Below are positions 36,757 to 47,950 of a DNA stretch of 64,000 bases, piece by piece. The translations under genes were made by a program, and so were the position numbers. This DNA is from Trichosphaerium sp. ATCC 40318 (taxonomy: Eukaryota; Discosea; Flabellinia; Trichosidae), in NCBI GenBank assembly GCA_038496445.1, contig JALMLS010000303.1:40722-104721 (forward strand), in the 5' to 3' direction. How positions within the stretch are numbered: position 1 is the stretch's first letter; every line of letters starts with the position of its first letter. The notes beneath the pieces are model-generated. The model searched no databases and was not told where the DNA came from. It saw only the letters and a program-made list of their open reading frames with translations.

Positions 36757-37511
36757 TGTATGGTCACTAGTTTTCGTTAAGCAAATATTATAAAGTAAAA
36801 GGAGAACTTGAGGGATTAAAAGCGTTTAGCTGGGTGATAATAAACACATAAGGCGTCACGATCAGAAAATTCACTGAAATTTGCTGCAATTTTCTTTTTT
36901 TTTGTAATGTAGCTCTAGCGGCCAGCAACGCCTGCCAAAAAACATTTTGGAAGTGAAAACGTTTTATCGTAGAAATTAATTCTCCCTTTGTCGTTTGACT
37001 GTTGTTTTGATAATAATTAGCGTATTGAACGCGTAAGAAGGGCGTTTAAGACATTTAAGTGTATTTTAAGTTAAAAAAACTTGTTAGAACAACGTACGGC
37101 TTGGTTTCCATGTTATAGTGTTTATTTGCTTATATAGTGGTATTAGCCTAAAGTGAAAGTTAAACTAGACTTATATTGGTTGCCTTAATGTCCTTCCCAA
37201 AAAAATGTCGTTTTGGCTAGATGTCTCGTCCCTATCATCTATAATGTAATAGCAGTAGGAACACGTGACGGTTAGATTACTCCGTCTATAGCAACCACAG
37301 ATTTGGAGGATAGAACCTTTCTCATCCCAGCTTTGACCTTCTTGATCACGGAGTCAGAGAGGTTGTCCCATTAATGGGACTAAGACCTGTGTACAAACAA
37401 TTACACCATAAACTATTTTCGCTGAATGACTGCTGTCATTGCTTGGGACTCTTTTTTTTTTTATCAAAATACTAGTATGCACGTGTACGGATTAGTTGAG
37501 TGTATACTTTA
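36757..37511. other. intergenic region with an inverted MITE fragment
   Basis: Apart from the repeat at 36845-36980 I see no gene. CACGTG occurs at about 37263 and 37481. Confidence 0.5.
36845..36980. repeat. inverted, decayed fragment of the MITE-like element
   Basis: The reverse complement matches the right third of the element at 9326-9841, including CCAAAAAACATTTTGGAAGT. The outer terminus is degraded (AAGGCGTCAC in place of the 15-bp inverted repeat), so this copy is probably dead. Confidence 0.7.
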
Positions 37512-40287
37512 TTACTGTGTACATGGATATTGACACCATCTTGTAGTACTCGAGTATTGACCAGTCTTTGGTATAGATATCATGGTGAAAGTTGATTGTA
37601 GGTTTAATGTAGGCTTTTCGCTCAAAATCTAATAAAAAAACTTTAGTTCATGTGTTTTGCGTCGTCCAGCGTTCAAACAAGAAGCAAAACAAAATCAATT
37701 GTCTCTGATAAACTCCGAGGTTACTAACTGCAAATAAAATTGTTTACGAAAGTAAAATGTGGTACAAACACGTGGTCACACGATTTTTTTGATGAACGTT
37801 TCCAAAAAAACAAGAAAAAAACAAGAAAAAATATGCAAAGGAATACTTTGAGTTGGAGAAATGTTTGTAGGTAATTCACTGTTACAATATACAAAAAAAA
37901 GATAAGTACCTTCATCAATGATTGTGCACTAAGATTTTTTTGTCCTAAGGCTTCCATGTGACGGTTTCCAGGTACACGTCTATCATCAAACCAAGGAGCA
38001 GGATTCCAATGATCATAATTTGTTTGTAAGAGATACCATTTTCCTGGTTCATCTCCTAGTACCCAAGGATGGTTTGAAGTACCGTTTCTATTTCTTGAGA
38101 GTACAGTACCTTCATAAATAAGTGAGAAAAGACGAACAAACCCAAGGAAAAAGTACAAGAAACACAAAGACTGAAAAACTGTTTTCTTCTTCAACCGCAA
38201 CAAGAAAGTGTGCTGAACTAGTTACGGACCTTGACCAGGATTTTTACCACCAATAATATAGTAACAATCAGCAATAGTTAGATCATTACTTAACTGAGTG
38301 ACAGCTGAATTATAATCATTTTCGTTTTGTAGTACATCACGTGCTAAGAACGTTACAAGAGTAGCATTTTTTTCTTCAATCGCAGCGATAACTTCGTAAA
38401 ATAATTCCTTAAGACCTCCTGGATAGAAACGTGTATTAACCGATATAGAATACTCTCCAGGTCTTTGACCGGACATTAGACCAACATATCCTTCATTAAA
38501 AATGAGCAACAACCAAAAAAAAACCTTAACAATTCAAGATTTTTTGTTTCAAAGTATACTTTTGTTTGCTTGCTGTGTACAAAAAAAAAAAAAGAGAACA
38601 GTCTTCTTAAAACACGACACATTCTCCGTTAATAGGAATTATTGTTTTGAGGTTCATACCTGCCATGTTAGTCGCTTTGAAGACAGTTTTGTTCCCTCTT
38701 TGGTAGTGTGCTTCGTATGTGAGCGCCTTTAATGTATCCGTGAAGCCCATACCGGCCCAGAAGTCCATATTACGAACATGGTATATAGTTCCATCTGTTC
38801 CTTGTGCGACAATAGATGTACACGCATCACTTAAGACAAACAGTAAGTAACACAAACGCGACGTAGAACACAGTTTCAAATGTGATAGATTTTTCGTTTC
38901 GTACGTCAGTTCATAAGCCAAGTTGATTAGAGATAACCAACCTGGTGAAATACCAATTTGTTTTGCACATCCTCGTAATCTACAAACAAACTTTAGTTTG
39001 GGCTGAGGTATAATTTGTTTTGTTTTCTTCAAAAAAATAAGTTTGATTTTGCGTACTCTGCAGCAAGTTCTGTTGGGTAGTAGAAGTAATTCAAAGCATC
39101 GCCGATATCGGCTATTACAGGAGCAACATCTCCAAGGAGGTTAATTATCTAAGAAAGTAATTAGCGTTGTGTTGAAGTAGTGGTATGATACAAACAATAC
39201 GATGTTGTTGGTTCAGTAGCGTTTGATTTTTGGACGCAAACTAAGAGTGAGAACTTACAGTATTGGCTAGGAACAGCATGCTACTTTTAAACTCTGGTAC
39301 TGAGCATACTTCATTGTCTAAAACAACAGTAGTGAGTTGGGGTTGAATAAACTATTTCTTTTTGCTCTTTTTGTGAAAACTTACATCTGTCTTCTGGTGC
39401 GAGATCCAGGTTGATAAAGTAAGTATTTACTGGAACAGGATCAGTGTGGGTTTTAAAAGGTGCGCATTGACCAATCTCGTAGCATATACGAGAAACAGTC
39501 CATTGTTGGGTGAGCATTTTAAACTATAAAGAATAGTTAGTACTGTTGTTTTTGTTGCGCATATGAGAAAAGTCATGGTGAAGGAGTGATAACGGACAAA
39601 ATGGTTTCTCTTTTAAAACGATGTTGTGCTCAATAGTACACTACAGTTTTTGTTGTTATCTCAAGGGGGCGGTGATTACACGTGCGTTTCGAAAAAAAAG
39701 AAGAAATTCCGGAAAGTACACCAGTTTGCTCAATGAAATGGTTCGGAATATCTCGTGTGGAAGTCACGTGATAAAAAAAAATTTACAAATAAAATACCTT
39801 CACGTACAATGTCAGGGATGGTATTTGCGGTTGTTAGGCAAATTGTCTTAAGTTCACCTGCAAGCGAGTTACAGACATCCTCAGTTATTTTTTCGGTCAC
39901 TTCAGTTTCTGTAATGTTCTCTAGTAATAATCCTTCGAGCTCATTAACAACAATTCCACATATTGCGCCTAACAGTGTTACGAAAATGAGTATAACTTTT
40001 CCAAACAACTTTTCTTCAAATTTGAAGCCTTGGACAGCGTTAGCTGGTCACGTGGGCTTTTTTTTGTGGAAAGGGTGTAGAGCGAGGAAGAGCACAAAGT
40101 AGGGTGAATAAGGCGTACAGTCAAAGGTAAGATCGTCTGGGTTGTCAGCTTTGAGTTTGGCAACATTGTTTTGAGTTTGAGCAGGAATCTTATCCCACAG
40201 CGCTTTCAACGATGGTTTTTGGAGCGCAGGCAATGCAAATGAACTAGCGTAGATAACAGCGACTAAGAAAACCAACTTGAGATACAT
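37512..40287 (-). CDS. saposin-B / acid ceramidase fusion (NAAA/ceramidase family), secreted
   Basis: From ATG 40287: signal peptide (MYLKLVFLVAVIYASSFA), then a saposin-B domain split over exons: FDCAICGIVVNELEGLLLEN, TEDVCNSLAGELKTICL, NTIPDIFKMLTQQWTVSRIC, YEIGQC. Its six Cys have saposin spacing. It continues in phase into the acid ceramidase fold: PVPVNTYFINLDLAPEDR, LRGCAKQIGISPGWLSLINL, AYELTDACTSIVAQG with the nucleophile Cys freed by self-cleavage, YHVRNMDFW, GNKTVFKATNMAGYVGLMSG, YYIIGGKNPGQG, WYLLQTNYDHWNPAPWFDDR, and a tail LSEKPTLNLQSTFTM. Acid ceramidase cuts ceramide to sphingosine and fatty acid in lysosomes and, in animals, needs a separate saposin activator. Stop at 37512-37514. 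The joint uses a 284-bp intron (39524-39807) with a GTACGT donor; if that intron is wrong these would be two genes. Confidence 0.8.
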
Positions 40288-40716
40288 TGTAGGTTTGCGT
40301 TAAAGAAACAATGTCTAACTTAGATTAGTTTAAGCCAGTTCTCGGAAGAGTTTACCCGTTACTCCGTGTACTAAGGAACACAGTTGTTTGAGGTTAGTAC
40401 CACTGATTAAAAGCACAAAATGGTACTCTTGAAGCAATATAAGACATACAGTCATGGCAGTTGGAGATGAAAAGTAATTAATAGTTTGTTACTGTTAACA
40501 GAATGGTAAGTTTCTAAAACACGCGATTGTGAAAAGTACGCTGCCAATGGTCTAAAATCAGAACTTTCAACTTTATTTTTTGCTTGCCTTTTTTTTGAAC
40601 ACAAGTTTCAGACAGACCAACTTAGTAAAAAAAGCCTGTTTCTCTGACTGTCAGTCTTTTAACTTCACTTGCCACAGTCGGTTAACATCTCCGTATTTCT
40701 TTTGTGAGCATAGAAA
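40288..40716. other. intergenic region; no gene seen
   Basis: Presumed promoter of the saposin-ceramidase gene on one side and the flank of an LRR fragment on the other. No motif I can support. Confidence 0.4.
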
Positions 40717-40974
40717 ATGTTCTTAGATTGTCTCACATTAAGTGCCAGCTTGAGAATAAACTTCTTTCATGAGCACCATATTATTGATTTATCTAGTACA
40801 GAAGTAACTGATGATGGTTTGAACGCGTTGGCAGGTGTACACACTATCACCTTGAACTTTTGTACAATGATAACAGATTCAGGTATCAACGCGTTGGCTG
40901 GTGTTCATGAGATTAGTTTGCTATCTCTGACAATAACAAAAGAACTATTAAACGCAATTTCAGGCATACTATGA
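40717..40974 (+). pseudogene. fragment of an F-box/LRR gene (about three repeats)
   Basis: Reads HIIDLSSTEVTDDGLNALAG, then VHTITLNFCTMITDSGINAL, then AGVHEISLLSLTITKELL, and stops. No F-box precedes it. The repeat type is the same as in the genes at 23064 and 35677, but diverged. Best seen as a relic or a truncated gene. Confidence 0.65.
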
Positions 40975-41715
40975 ATTTGCACTGCTGGGAATTGGCAGAT
41001 GACGAAACTGTCAAGGCATTGACTAATGCTATTACGATAAATAGATACTAGCTCACAGCTTTGTTGTGGGATGAAGACCGTCAAACCCATAAATACAACG
41101 CTAGTAAACGGAAGATCTCCCATAGTTCAGATTCTAAGTTTCTTCCTTTTAAAAGTTCTCATCTGTGTGGTGTAAAGGCTAGCATATCATCATTCGTACT
41201 TTGAAGATTCCAGTTCGCTGGATAGATGACACTCATGCTTATGGTGTAGTGGTAGCACTCAAACAGACGATGCTATGAAGCTAGAGCTTGATCTCATAAT
41301 TCTACAGTTAACCCTGAGATTCAATTTGTAGGCTATGACTCAATCACCTTCTTTTGTAAGAAAAAATTGAGAAAGCCATGCAATCCCATCTGATCTTGCC
41401 GTCTATAGCCTGTCAAACGCCCACCCTCTATGTGACTGCTGAAAACATTGAAAAAGTGCGGCTCTACCTTCAACTGCAGTGCCAAAACCTTTAAAGCACA
41501 CTATTGTACTGAAGTGTTGCACATGTGGCTTATTTTGCTCAAACGTTTTCAAAATACGGTTGTTTTTATTTTGTTTTTGACCATACAGCACATTGATGCT
41601 CCAGCTCTGACACATCAAACTTTAGGTTACACAAACATCATCAAAATTAATAGGTAGCTTCAAAAAATCAATATACCTTTTGCGTCATGTCCTTTATGTA
41701 CCTTCCAATCTACCA

Positions 41716-41898
41716 TTAGCATAGTAGCAAAGGTGTTGTAATTTGTCCATTGTTAAACCTTTGCCTGCACTCTCCATTATCCTTACCATCCAGATAATTT
41801 GTATGTAAAACCAATTGCCATGCTTTATTCCACTGTTTAAACTCTCCTTCTATGTCACCATTGACGTAATAACACTGTTTAATCAATTGACTTTCCAT
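41716..41898 (-). pseudogene. fragment of the MORN-type (NGQ) repeat family
   Basis: The minus strand reads ESQLIKQCYYVNGDIEGEFK, then QWNKAWQLVLHTNYLDGKDN, then GECRQRFNNGQ: two to three units of the repeat found in the gene at 14216-15082. There is no F-box-like start and the frame ends quickly, so I call it a relic. It abuts an LRR fragment head-to-head. Confidence 0.65.
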
Positions 41899-41899
41899 A

Positions 41900-42160
41900 G
41901 TGATAGATGATCAATTAGTTACAGATAAAGTACTAGTAAATATACTGACGTGTCAGAAGGCATTAGCGCTCGCTGTAGTTTATAAAATAAACCTCTCTGA
42001 AACAGATGAGACCAGCGAAGGTCTTAAACCGCTTGCTGTCGTTCGTACCATTGACTTCGGTTTGACTAGTTTAACAAACTAAGGGTTGAAAGCACATGCT
42101 GGAGTTCATACCATTTGCCAAAGTCAGTGCTACAATGTGACAATGAAGGCTTGAAAGCGT
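41900..42160 (+). pseudogene. fragment of an F-box/LRR gene with an in-frame stop
   Basis: Reads VYKINLSETDETSEGLKPL, AVVRTIDFGLTSLTN, a TAA at 42080-42082, then GLKAHAGVHTIC in the same frame. The repeat spacing is preserved across the stop, which marks a decayed LRR gene. Confidence 0.7.
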
Positions 42161-42804
42161 TCACGCAATTGATTTTGAATCATGTTGAAAAAGATACACC
42201 CTATCTCTTACCTATGCAAGCATTGAAACAGGTGTAAGAGGATACCACAGTGAAGTTTTACCTGAACTTTTTTTTTATTGTTTAAAGGCTACAAGTTTAG
42301 AAAGGCACGTGAAAGAGACCAAAATACTGAAAAAAGAATTATTGGGTGGTGTATACATTGTACAGCTTTGTCTATGTGTTTCCGTTGTGCCCAAGCGTAG
42401 TAATCTCACATAGCTGATATTTAATGTTATTTTGTTCGACGAAAGAGAAACTGAGCTAGTCCGCGGGTGATATGAAGATTCGGTTAGGCAAATAAGAGAG
42501 TTGCTACAAAGTGGCTTGAAACTCAAACTACCTGTGAAGTAACAATAGTTAACAGCTTCATGAGTTAGGTCAAACGTGATTATTTGCGTGAGATTTCAGT
42601 TAATTGTTTTTTCGGGATTACACGTGCTATTTCCACAGCAAACATGTGAAGCAAGGTTATAGCAATCTTACTAGCAAATTGTTGGTTCGTGTTTTTTAGA
42701 GATTGTGAGCTTTTTAGCATTCGAGAATTATCGGGAAAATCAACCACGTTGTTTGTACACACGTGACCGGAGTAGACGTGTTAGATTACGAGATAATACT
42801 TACA

Positions 42805-44119
42805 ATGCACTTCACCTTGGTTGTCGTTGTAATCGCCATTGTTTGCATAGCTACAGAAGGACAATCTATTGTCAATCCAGCCATTGTAGACAACTTTTTG
42901 GCTGACTCAAGTTCAATAGCTACCGGAGGTAACCCAGGACCTCTTGATATTGTAGCACATCCTCTGAGTGAGGTTCGATCGCTACAAGCTGCAGTGACTA
43001 CGGGAGGTTCAGCAACAACAGTTACTTGTACTATTGCGAATGGTATGTTTGTTGGCACTGCCTCTGGTGGAGATGGTACATGCGAGATAAAATGGGGTGT
43101 AGATGGAATAATAGATCCAATGCTTGACACATCAAGTTTCGGAAGACAGTGTAAGTTGTGTAGAACATTGTTCCTTTTACTGACTTCCCATACTAGTTTG
43201 CGTTCTTGTTAGACAATTTACTCCCTTAGGAGAATTCATATGGAGGACAGGGGGTTTCCCAAACTTGAAACGAATTGCAGATGAAGCTGTTTTTATTGAA
43301 ACAAACATCAACTCAACAGATGAATATAGTCTCCCTGATATGCGTAGAAATGTTGATCATACCGTTGGTAACACAAGATGTATTGCTATACAAGTCAATA
43401 CTGTGTTTATTTTTGAGTTTTTAATCAATATTAACGATGGACAGACGATTAGCTTTTATCAATTATGCCTCTCTAACAGGATGCTTTGTGAACATGAGTT
43501 CACAGTCAATGGCGTGCCTGTAACATCAGACGGTGTAGAATCAGGTAGTCATACTATTGTTTTGTCGTATTTTAAATATTAAAATAGGAACACGTGTTAC
43601 TGTAACGTTAACTTGTCGTCTTACTGCGAAAACCTCAATCCTTGGTAATGTTCAGTTTGCGATACCTCCAGCTGTTGGAATAGTTGACAACGCATCTAAA
43701 AATTGTCCAATGGGTGTACGAGCATTTCTATCATTGCTTTTCTTCTAATCAATATAAGACCATCAATCCAAATACACAAAATGGTTTTGAAGTCGATTTT
43801 ACTCTTATTGGTGGACCTATTGAATGTTCATTCGACTTTGTAGCAAACCGTATGTTGCTGTACAACCAGACTTTTATAACGGAAATTCTAGTTCAGGGTG
43901 GAACCAGTCAAACAACAGAACTGAGTGCTATTATCAATGACAGGCGCGGATCTGTACCTTCTGGAACTAAGCCACAGTATGTTATAAAATTACAGCAACG
44001 ATTTCCTAATAGCATACAATAGAGGAATATGTGAACCGCCTCAACCAATGAAGTTTACAGTGATTTGTCCAAAAACTAATGTTGATAGCGAAGCACGTAT
44101 TCAATTGCTTTCAAGATAG
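42805..44119 (+). CDS. secreted protein of unknown family
   Basis: I choose ATG 42805 because it starts directly on a signal peptide (MHFTLVVVVIAIVCIATEGQ); an in-frame ATG lies upstream at 42763. Exons read GNPGPLDIVAHPLSEVRSLQ, VTCTIANGMFVGTASGGDGT, then FTPLGEFIWRTGGFPNLKRI, NRMLCEHEFTVNGVPVTSDG, TRVTVTLTCRLTAKTSILGN, NGFEVDFTLIGGPIECSFDF, and a last exon GICEPPQPMKFTVICPKTNV ending at TAG 44117-44119. The alternating Thr/Val strands with paired Cys suggest an extracellular beta-sandwich protein of about 370 residues. No catalytic motif and no family I recognise. Confidence 0.65.
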
Positions 44120-44522
44120 GAGAAGAAAAAAGCCTTGAACCTTATTAATGAATGTGGTCCGCTGGCCATAACCTACCAGTAATATAGCAAATGTTTTTAG
44201 CATGATAATAAAGTGAATACTTAAAGATTAATATTAATAAATTAATACAATATGTTGGCTGTTTATTTTTTTCTTCCATTTCAAACGTAGAATACAAGTC
44301 TCTAATACAGCTTTCTAGGTACTACTATCAACGGTTCAACTCTGCTAGACTTTATCTTTTGCTGTTGAACTCCGTCTAACTCGGTCTTGTTGACTGTGTA
44401 GCATGTGTTTGGCATTGTCAAAAATATACTGCTTACCAGGCTATTTTTAGCTGTAGAAAAAAAGCAAGTTGCTTACTTGTCCAAAGTACGATGCAGTTTT
44501 ACTGTACAATCAAGAGAAGATT
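44120..44522. other. intergenic region between convergent genes
   Basis: No gene or repeat seen; probably the 3' tails of the two flanking genes. Confidence 0.4.
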
Positions 44523-47500
44523 TCATATACTTAGTACTGTGTCATGCTCCTGGTTTTGTGGTATCATCATGCGCTTATCTACAGAAGGTCCAAGTCCCTC
44601 TCTTAAGTCACGCGTTGCTTTAAAAAGTTGTGGATTTTCAATTTTCTGCGCTTCATCTCTTGTTGGTACGCTAACTAGTGGTTTTGTACCCTCAGGTACA
44701 TAGAGATCTAAATCTGGTCTATAATACATAAGTGTTGCTGCCAGGGTATCTGAATCGTTAAAATCCCACCAGTACGGAATTGGTACAACAGATATACCTA
44801 TCAAAAAAAAGTTAAAAAGTGAATCAAACGAACAAAAGTTGAGTTCTACTACAACTTCGTGCTCCCTATTGGTAAAGCATACAAAAACCATATAAAAAGA
44901 ACATGTATACTGGGATTATTGAATGAATAATGGGTGAAGGGTAATGGTGAACAAGCCAAGAAGAAAAAATTTGCAAGTCGAAAAAAATTAGTACCATAAT
45001 ATGCACATTGTTGTATTCTTTCAAGATCCTTGGCCTTTTGATAAAGTACATGTCCAAACGCATCATTATCAGCAAAGTGTTGAGTACCTTGATACTCAAT
45101 AGCAAGTCTTAATTTAGGGATAAACACATCCAAAACAACTTCTTTCGAAGTTGAGTCCATATCAAAACCAACAGAAAACTCTTCACATATTTCATAATCT
45201 GGAAAGAACCCTCTAAGTGAAGTAGCCATAGACCTATATAAAAATAAATAAATCAACCTCATCAATAGAAAATTTTGCCTCCTCTCAAAGCAAGTGTCCG
45301 ACATAGTGTAATATTCATAGTTTGTTCAGGGTTTTTTCTCTCGAGAAAAAAAAGAGAAAATACGGTAAAACAACTTTCGAACCTTTGCATTGCTCTCTTG
45401 TCACGTTGACGGAATATACTAAGGTTCCATCTTACAGATGGATAAACCTTTAAAAGTGCATGTGGCCAATTTAATTGCAAAAACCGAGAGGCAGCACCTA
45501 TAGATGCCATCTGGAGTTGGCTTACTCTGTACCAATCTTCAGGAACTTTTATATTTAACTTAGGCTCAAGGTTTTTCATTGTAGATTTGATTACAGCTTC
45601 ATCCTTCCAGTAATTTTGTGGTGCACTCCCTACAAATTAAGTCAGAGTTAAGCACATGCAAGACCAAACAAAACAGTCTAGTAGGCAGGAAGATTTTAAC
45701 GAACAAAAAACCCCAAAAAGAAAGAACAACATACGAAACTTTGTTGGTATCCATTTGTATTCCGGATAAACCTTATGCAGGAATCCTTGCAACGAACCAC
45801 CATATCTAGAATAGTCATTAGAATATATTCTACTGTTAATGAAATGGTATTACATACTTATCAAGTAATCCATTTCCTCCAAAGTCTCTAATATCTTTCA
45901 CCGTTCGTTTATACCAATCTTCAAGTTTTAAGCAATTATGCTCACTCTCAAACTATTACGCATTAGATATTCTATTAATATGTGATAGAGTGGCTAAAAT
46001 TTACGTACGCTTCTGATAAACTGATACACATTATGAGATGAAGCGAAAAACATTCGTTTTGTTTTATCTAAGATAAAAATAAGAATGTTTCTTTTCAAAC
46101 GCTTTTTGTCATTAAATCACGTGTTCAAAAGTGAAATTCTACGTACGAAATTTCCATCCAACAAACTCATATTCAGGGTATAAATATCGAACCATAACAG
46201 AAACAGACTCGTTAAAATAGCTGAAAACAGTCAATTTAGTATCAAGGAAACATAAATTAGTTAGTTTGATTACCTATTTAATAACCCTCCTCCTCCCAAT
46301 CTGTGTATTTGTACACCTGTAACTTTATACCAACCTTGTATCTCAGTTATATTCATCTTTTTCTCAACAAAGCGAGCAAAAGACTCAATATTTTCTTCAT
46401 CCTGCCAATAATCACGTGAAACAGAGCCTAAAAAAATCTTAACAATAATAACAACAGGATGAGCTTAGAGTGATTAAAATGGAATGCTAAGTGCGTACTA
46501 AAAAGCCAAGGATGCCATTCATAGGTGTCATAAGACCATCTCAGCATCTTAGCCATTGAATCGTTAAACTTTCTGCAAGCAAAAAAGTTACATACAATAA
46601 AAACAACAAAGCAATTCATACGTTCTAAGTAACCCTGCTCCTCCGATTGCAACAATATCTGATCTCATTATACCATACCAATCCTTAAGCTCTTTTATAT
46701 TGTATTGGGCCTCAGCCTTGTCGGAGAATTAGATAAACGTACAACTTGTGTTTTCTTACATAGCGCAAAAAAGAGCAAATATGATTCCAAGTCCACATAG
46801 CAGTGCGCTAGTCTTGTAATTTAGTGAATTTAATAAACAACCTAATAAGGTATTGTACGTTAGAAAACTTCCAAGGATCCCAATCTACATCAGGATATAT
46901 ATGTCCAAGTATTGCGTTAACAGAACCGCCATTCAATCTAATACAACACATTAAACTCCTCATAAGTGTTGAAGTACTCACCTTAACAGCTGTCTACCAC
47001 CCAAGTAAGTAATGTGATCACGGCTTATATGCATCCAATCACTTATACTTGAAATGCCATAGTAGTGCTCGACCTATGCATTTTTAAGAAGCCAACTGCC
47101 GAAGATTTGCTAAGCACTTACCTCTTTAATAAATAGATTGTGAAGGCTTGGTCGCGGCCAGAAGAACAAATATAAAAACTGAGATCCTTTCCATTTGTAG
47201 TCTGCGTATACGTGCTGAAGCATAGACCGTATAGTGGTGTAATGCTTACTAAAAGATTGAAAAAAAGTAAGATTTTTGTTTGCAATGTATGTAGAACAAA
47301 AAACCTCAACCGTTTCGACTTACAGCACTGGTACAAGCATCCCAATACTTGCAATATCTTCATAAGATATGTTATACCAATCTTTTAAGCCTTTAACATT
47401 CAATAAACGCTCAACCTGGTTAAAGAAAGTGAGAACTTTTCTGTTTTTTTTTGAAAATCCGTGTTGCTCACCTTGACAATGAAATCACGTGTTGGTATTG

Positions 47501-47785
47501 GCACTGTATGTTTCAGCAATCTTTCAACTTCCTCTGATGGAATATCGTCGATAATAGGTTGTAATGGTTTTTGGCTTTGACGTGTTCTATAATTTCGCGT
47601 AGCTACGGTATTATGTACCTATTGATCGTATGAATACGCTTGTTGTTTACGTTGTAAAGTTATTTGTTATCTGGTCAGCTTTTGCTTATTAATTGTAATG
47701 TTGTACCTTGTGTGGGCATTTTTGCGCTATTATAGCGTAATTCGATAGTTTTGAGCGCTTTGAGCTTCGAAACACCTTGTTCCAT
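44523..47785 (-). CDS. modular W/Y/G-repeat protein with C-terminal Vsr/DUF559-like PD-(D/E)xK nuclease domain, minus-strand copy
   Basis: About 16 short exons from ATG 47785. A leader is followed by six or seven copies of a ~60-residue module split over exon pairs, for example ELKDWYGIMRSDIVAIGGAG-LL then SMAKMLRWSYDTYEWHPWLF, and ITEIQGWYKVTGVQIHRLGG then ESVSVMVRYLYPEYEFVGWK. Consensus: (D)WY.(I/V)....I...GG..LL, then .S...(L/M)...YP.Y.W..WKF, then (Y/F)W.....I..F. After the last module come DVFIPKLRLAIEYQGTQHFA, then ISVVPIPYWWDFNDSDTLAA and YYRPDL, the layout of Vsr/DUF559-like restriction-endonuclease-fold domains, with Asp, Glu and Gln/His in metal-binding positions. I infer a nucleic-acid enzyme with a repeat array for recognition; the target is unknown. 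Confidence 0.75.
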
Positions 47786-47950
47786 TTCTGCAATACTGAA
47801 GCCATATATTAGAGTCCTGTTGGCGTGTTAGGTTCCAATATTGACGCGTTTTGAACTAAATTGACTTGTTGAAGCACTCGTACAGCGTTTAAATTGTTCT
47901 ACAACGCAATGGCACACATTGGTAGTTATTTCATGCATCTATGATAATAA
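47786..47950. promoter_or_regulatory. bidirectional promoter region of the nuclease pair
   Basis: 165 bp separate the ATG codons of two divergent paralogs, so shared or overlapping control is likely. No TATA box or CACGTG is seen in it. Confidence 0.5.

Larger units (their letters stand above)
40975..42804. other. gene-fragment region between the LRR relic and a secreted gene
   Basis: Besides the MORN and LRR fragments listed separately I see no intact gene. About 41230-41330 has a tRNA A-box-like string but no supporting cloverleaf. Confidence 0.4.

Noticed and set aside
41236-41325. tRNA-like A-box string TGGTGTAGTGGTAGCAC
   Set aside because: No matching acceptor stem, no good B-box (only GATTCAATTT) and no anticodon arm could be drawn.
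42786-43130. Minus-strand frame opposite the secreted gene
   Set aside because: Shadow of a spliced gene with a clear signal peptide.
47786-47950. Idea that the nuclease pair is a toxin-antitoxin-like or restriction-modification system
   Set aside because: No methyltransferase or small partner gene is next to it; both proteins are paralogs, so I keep only the modular nuclease interpretation.
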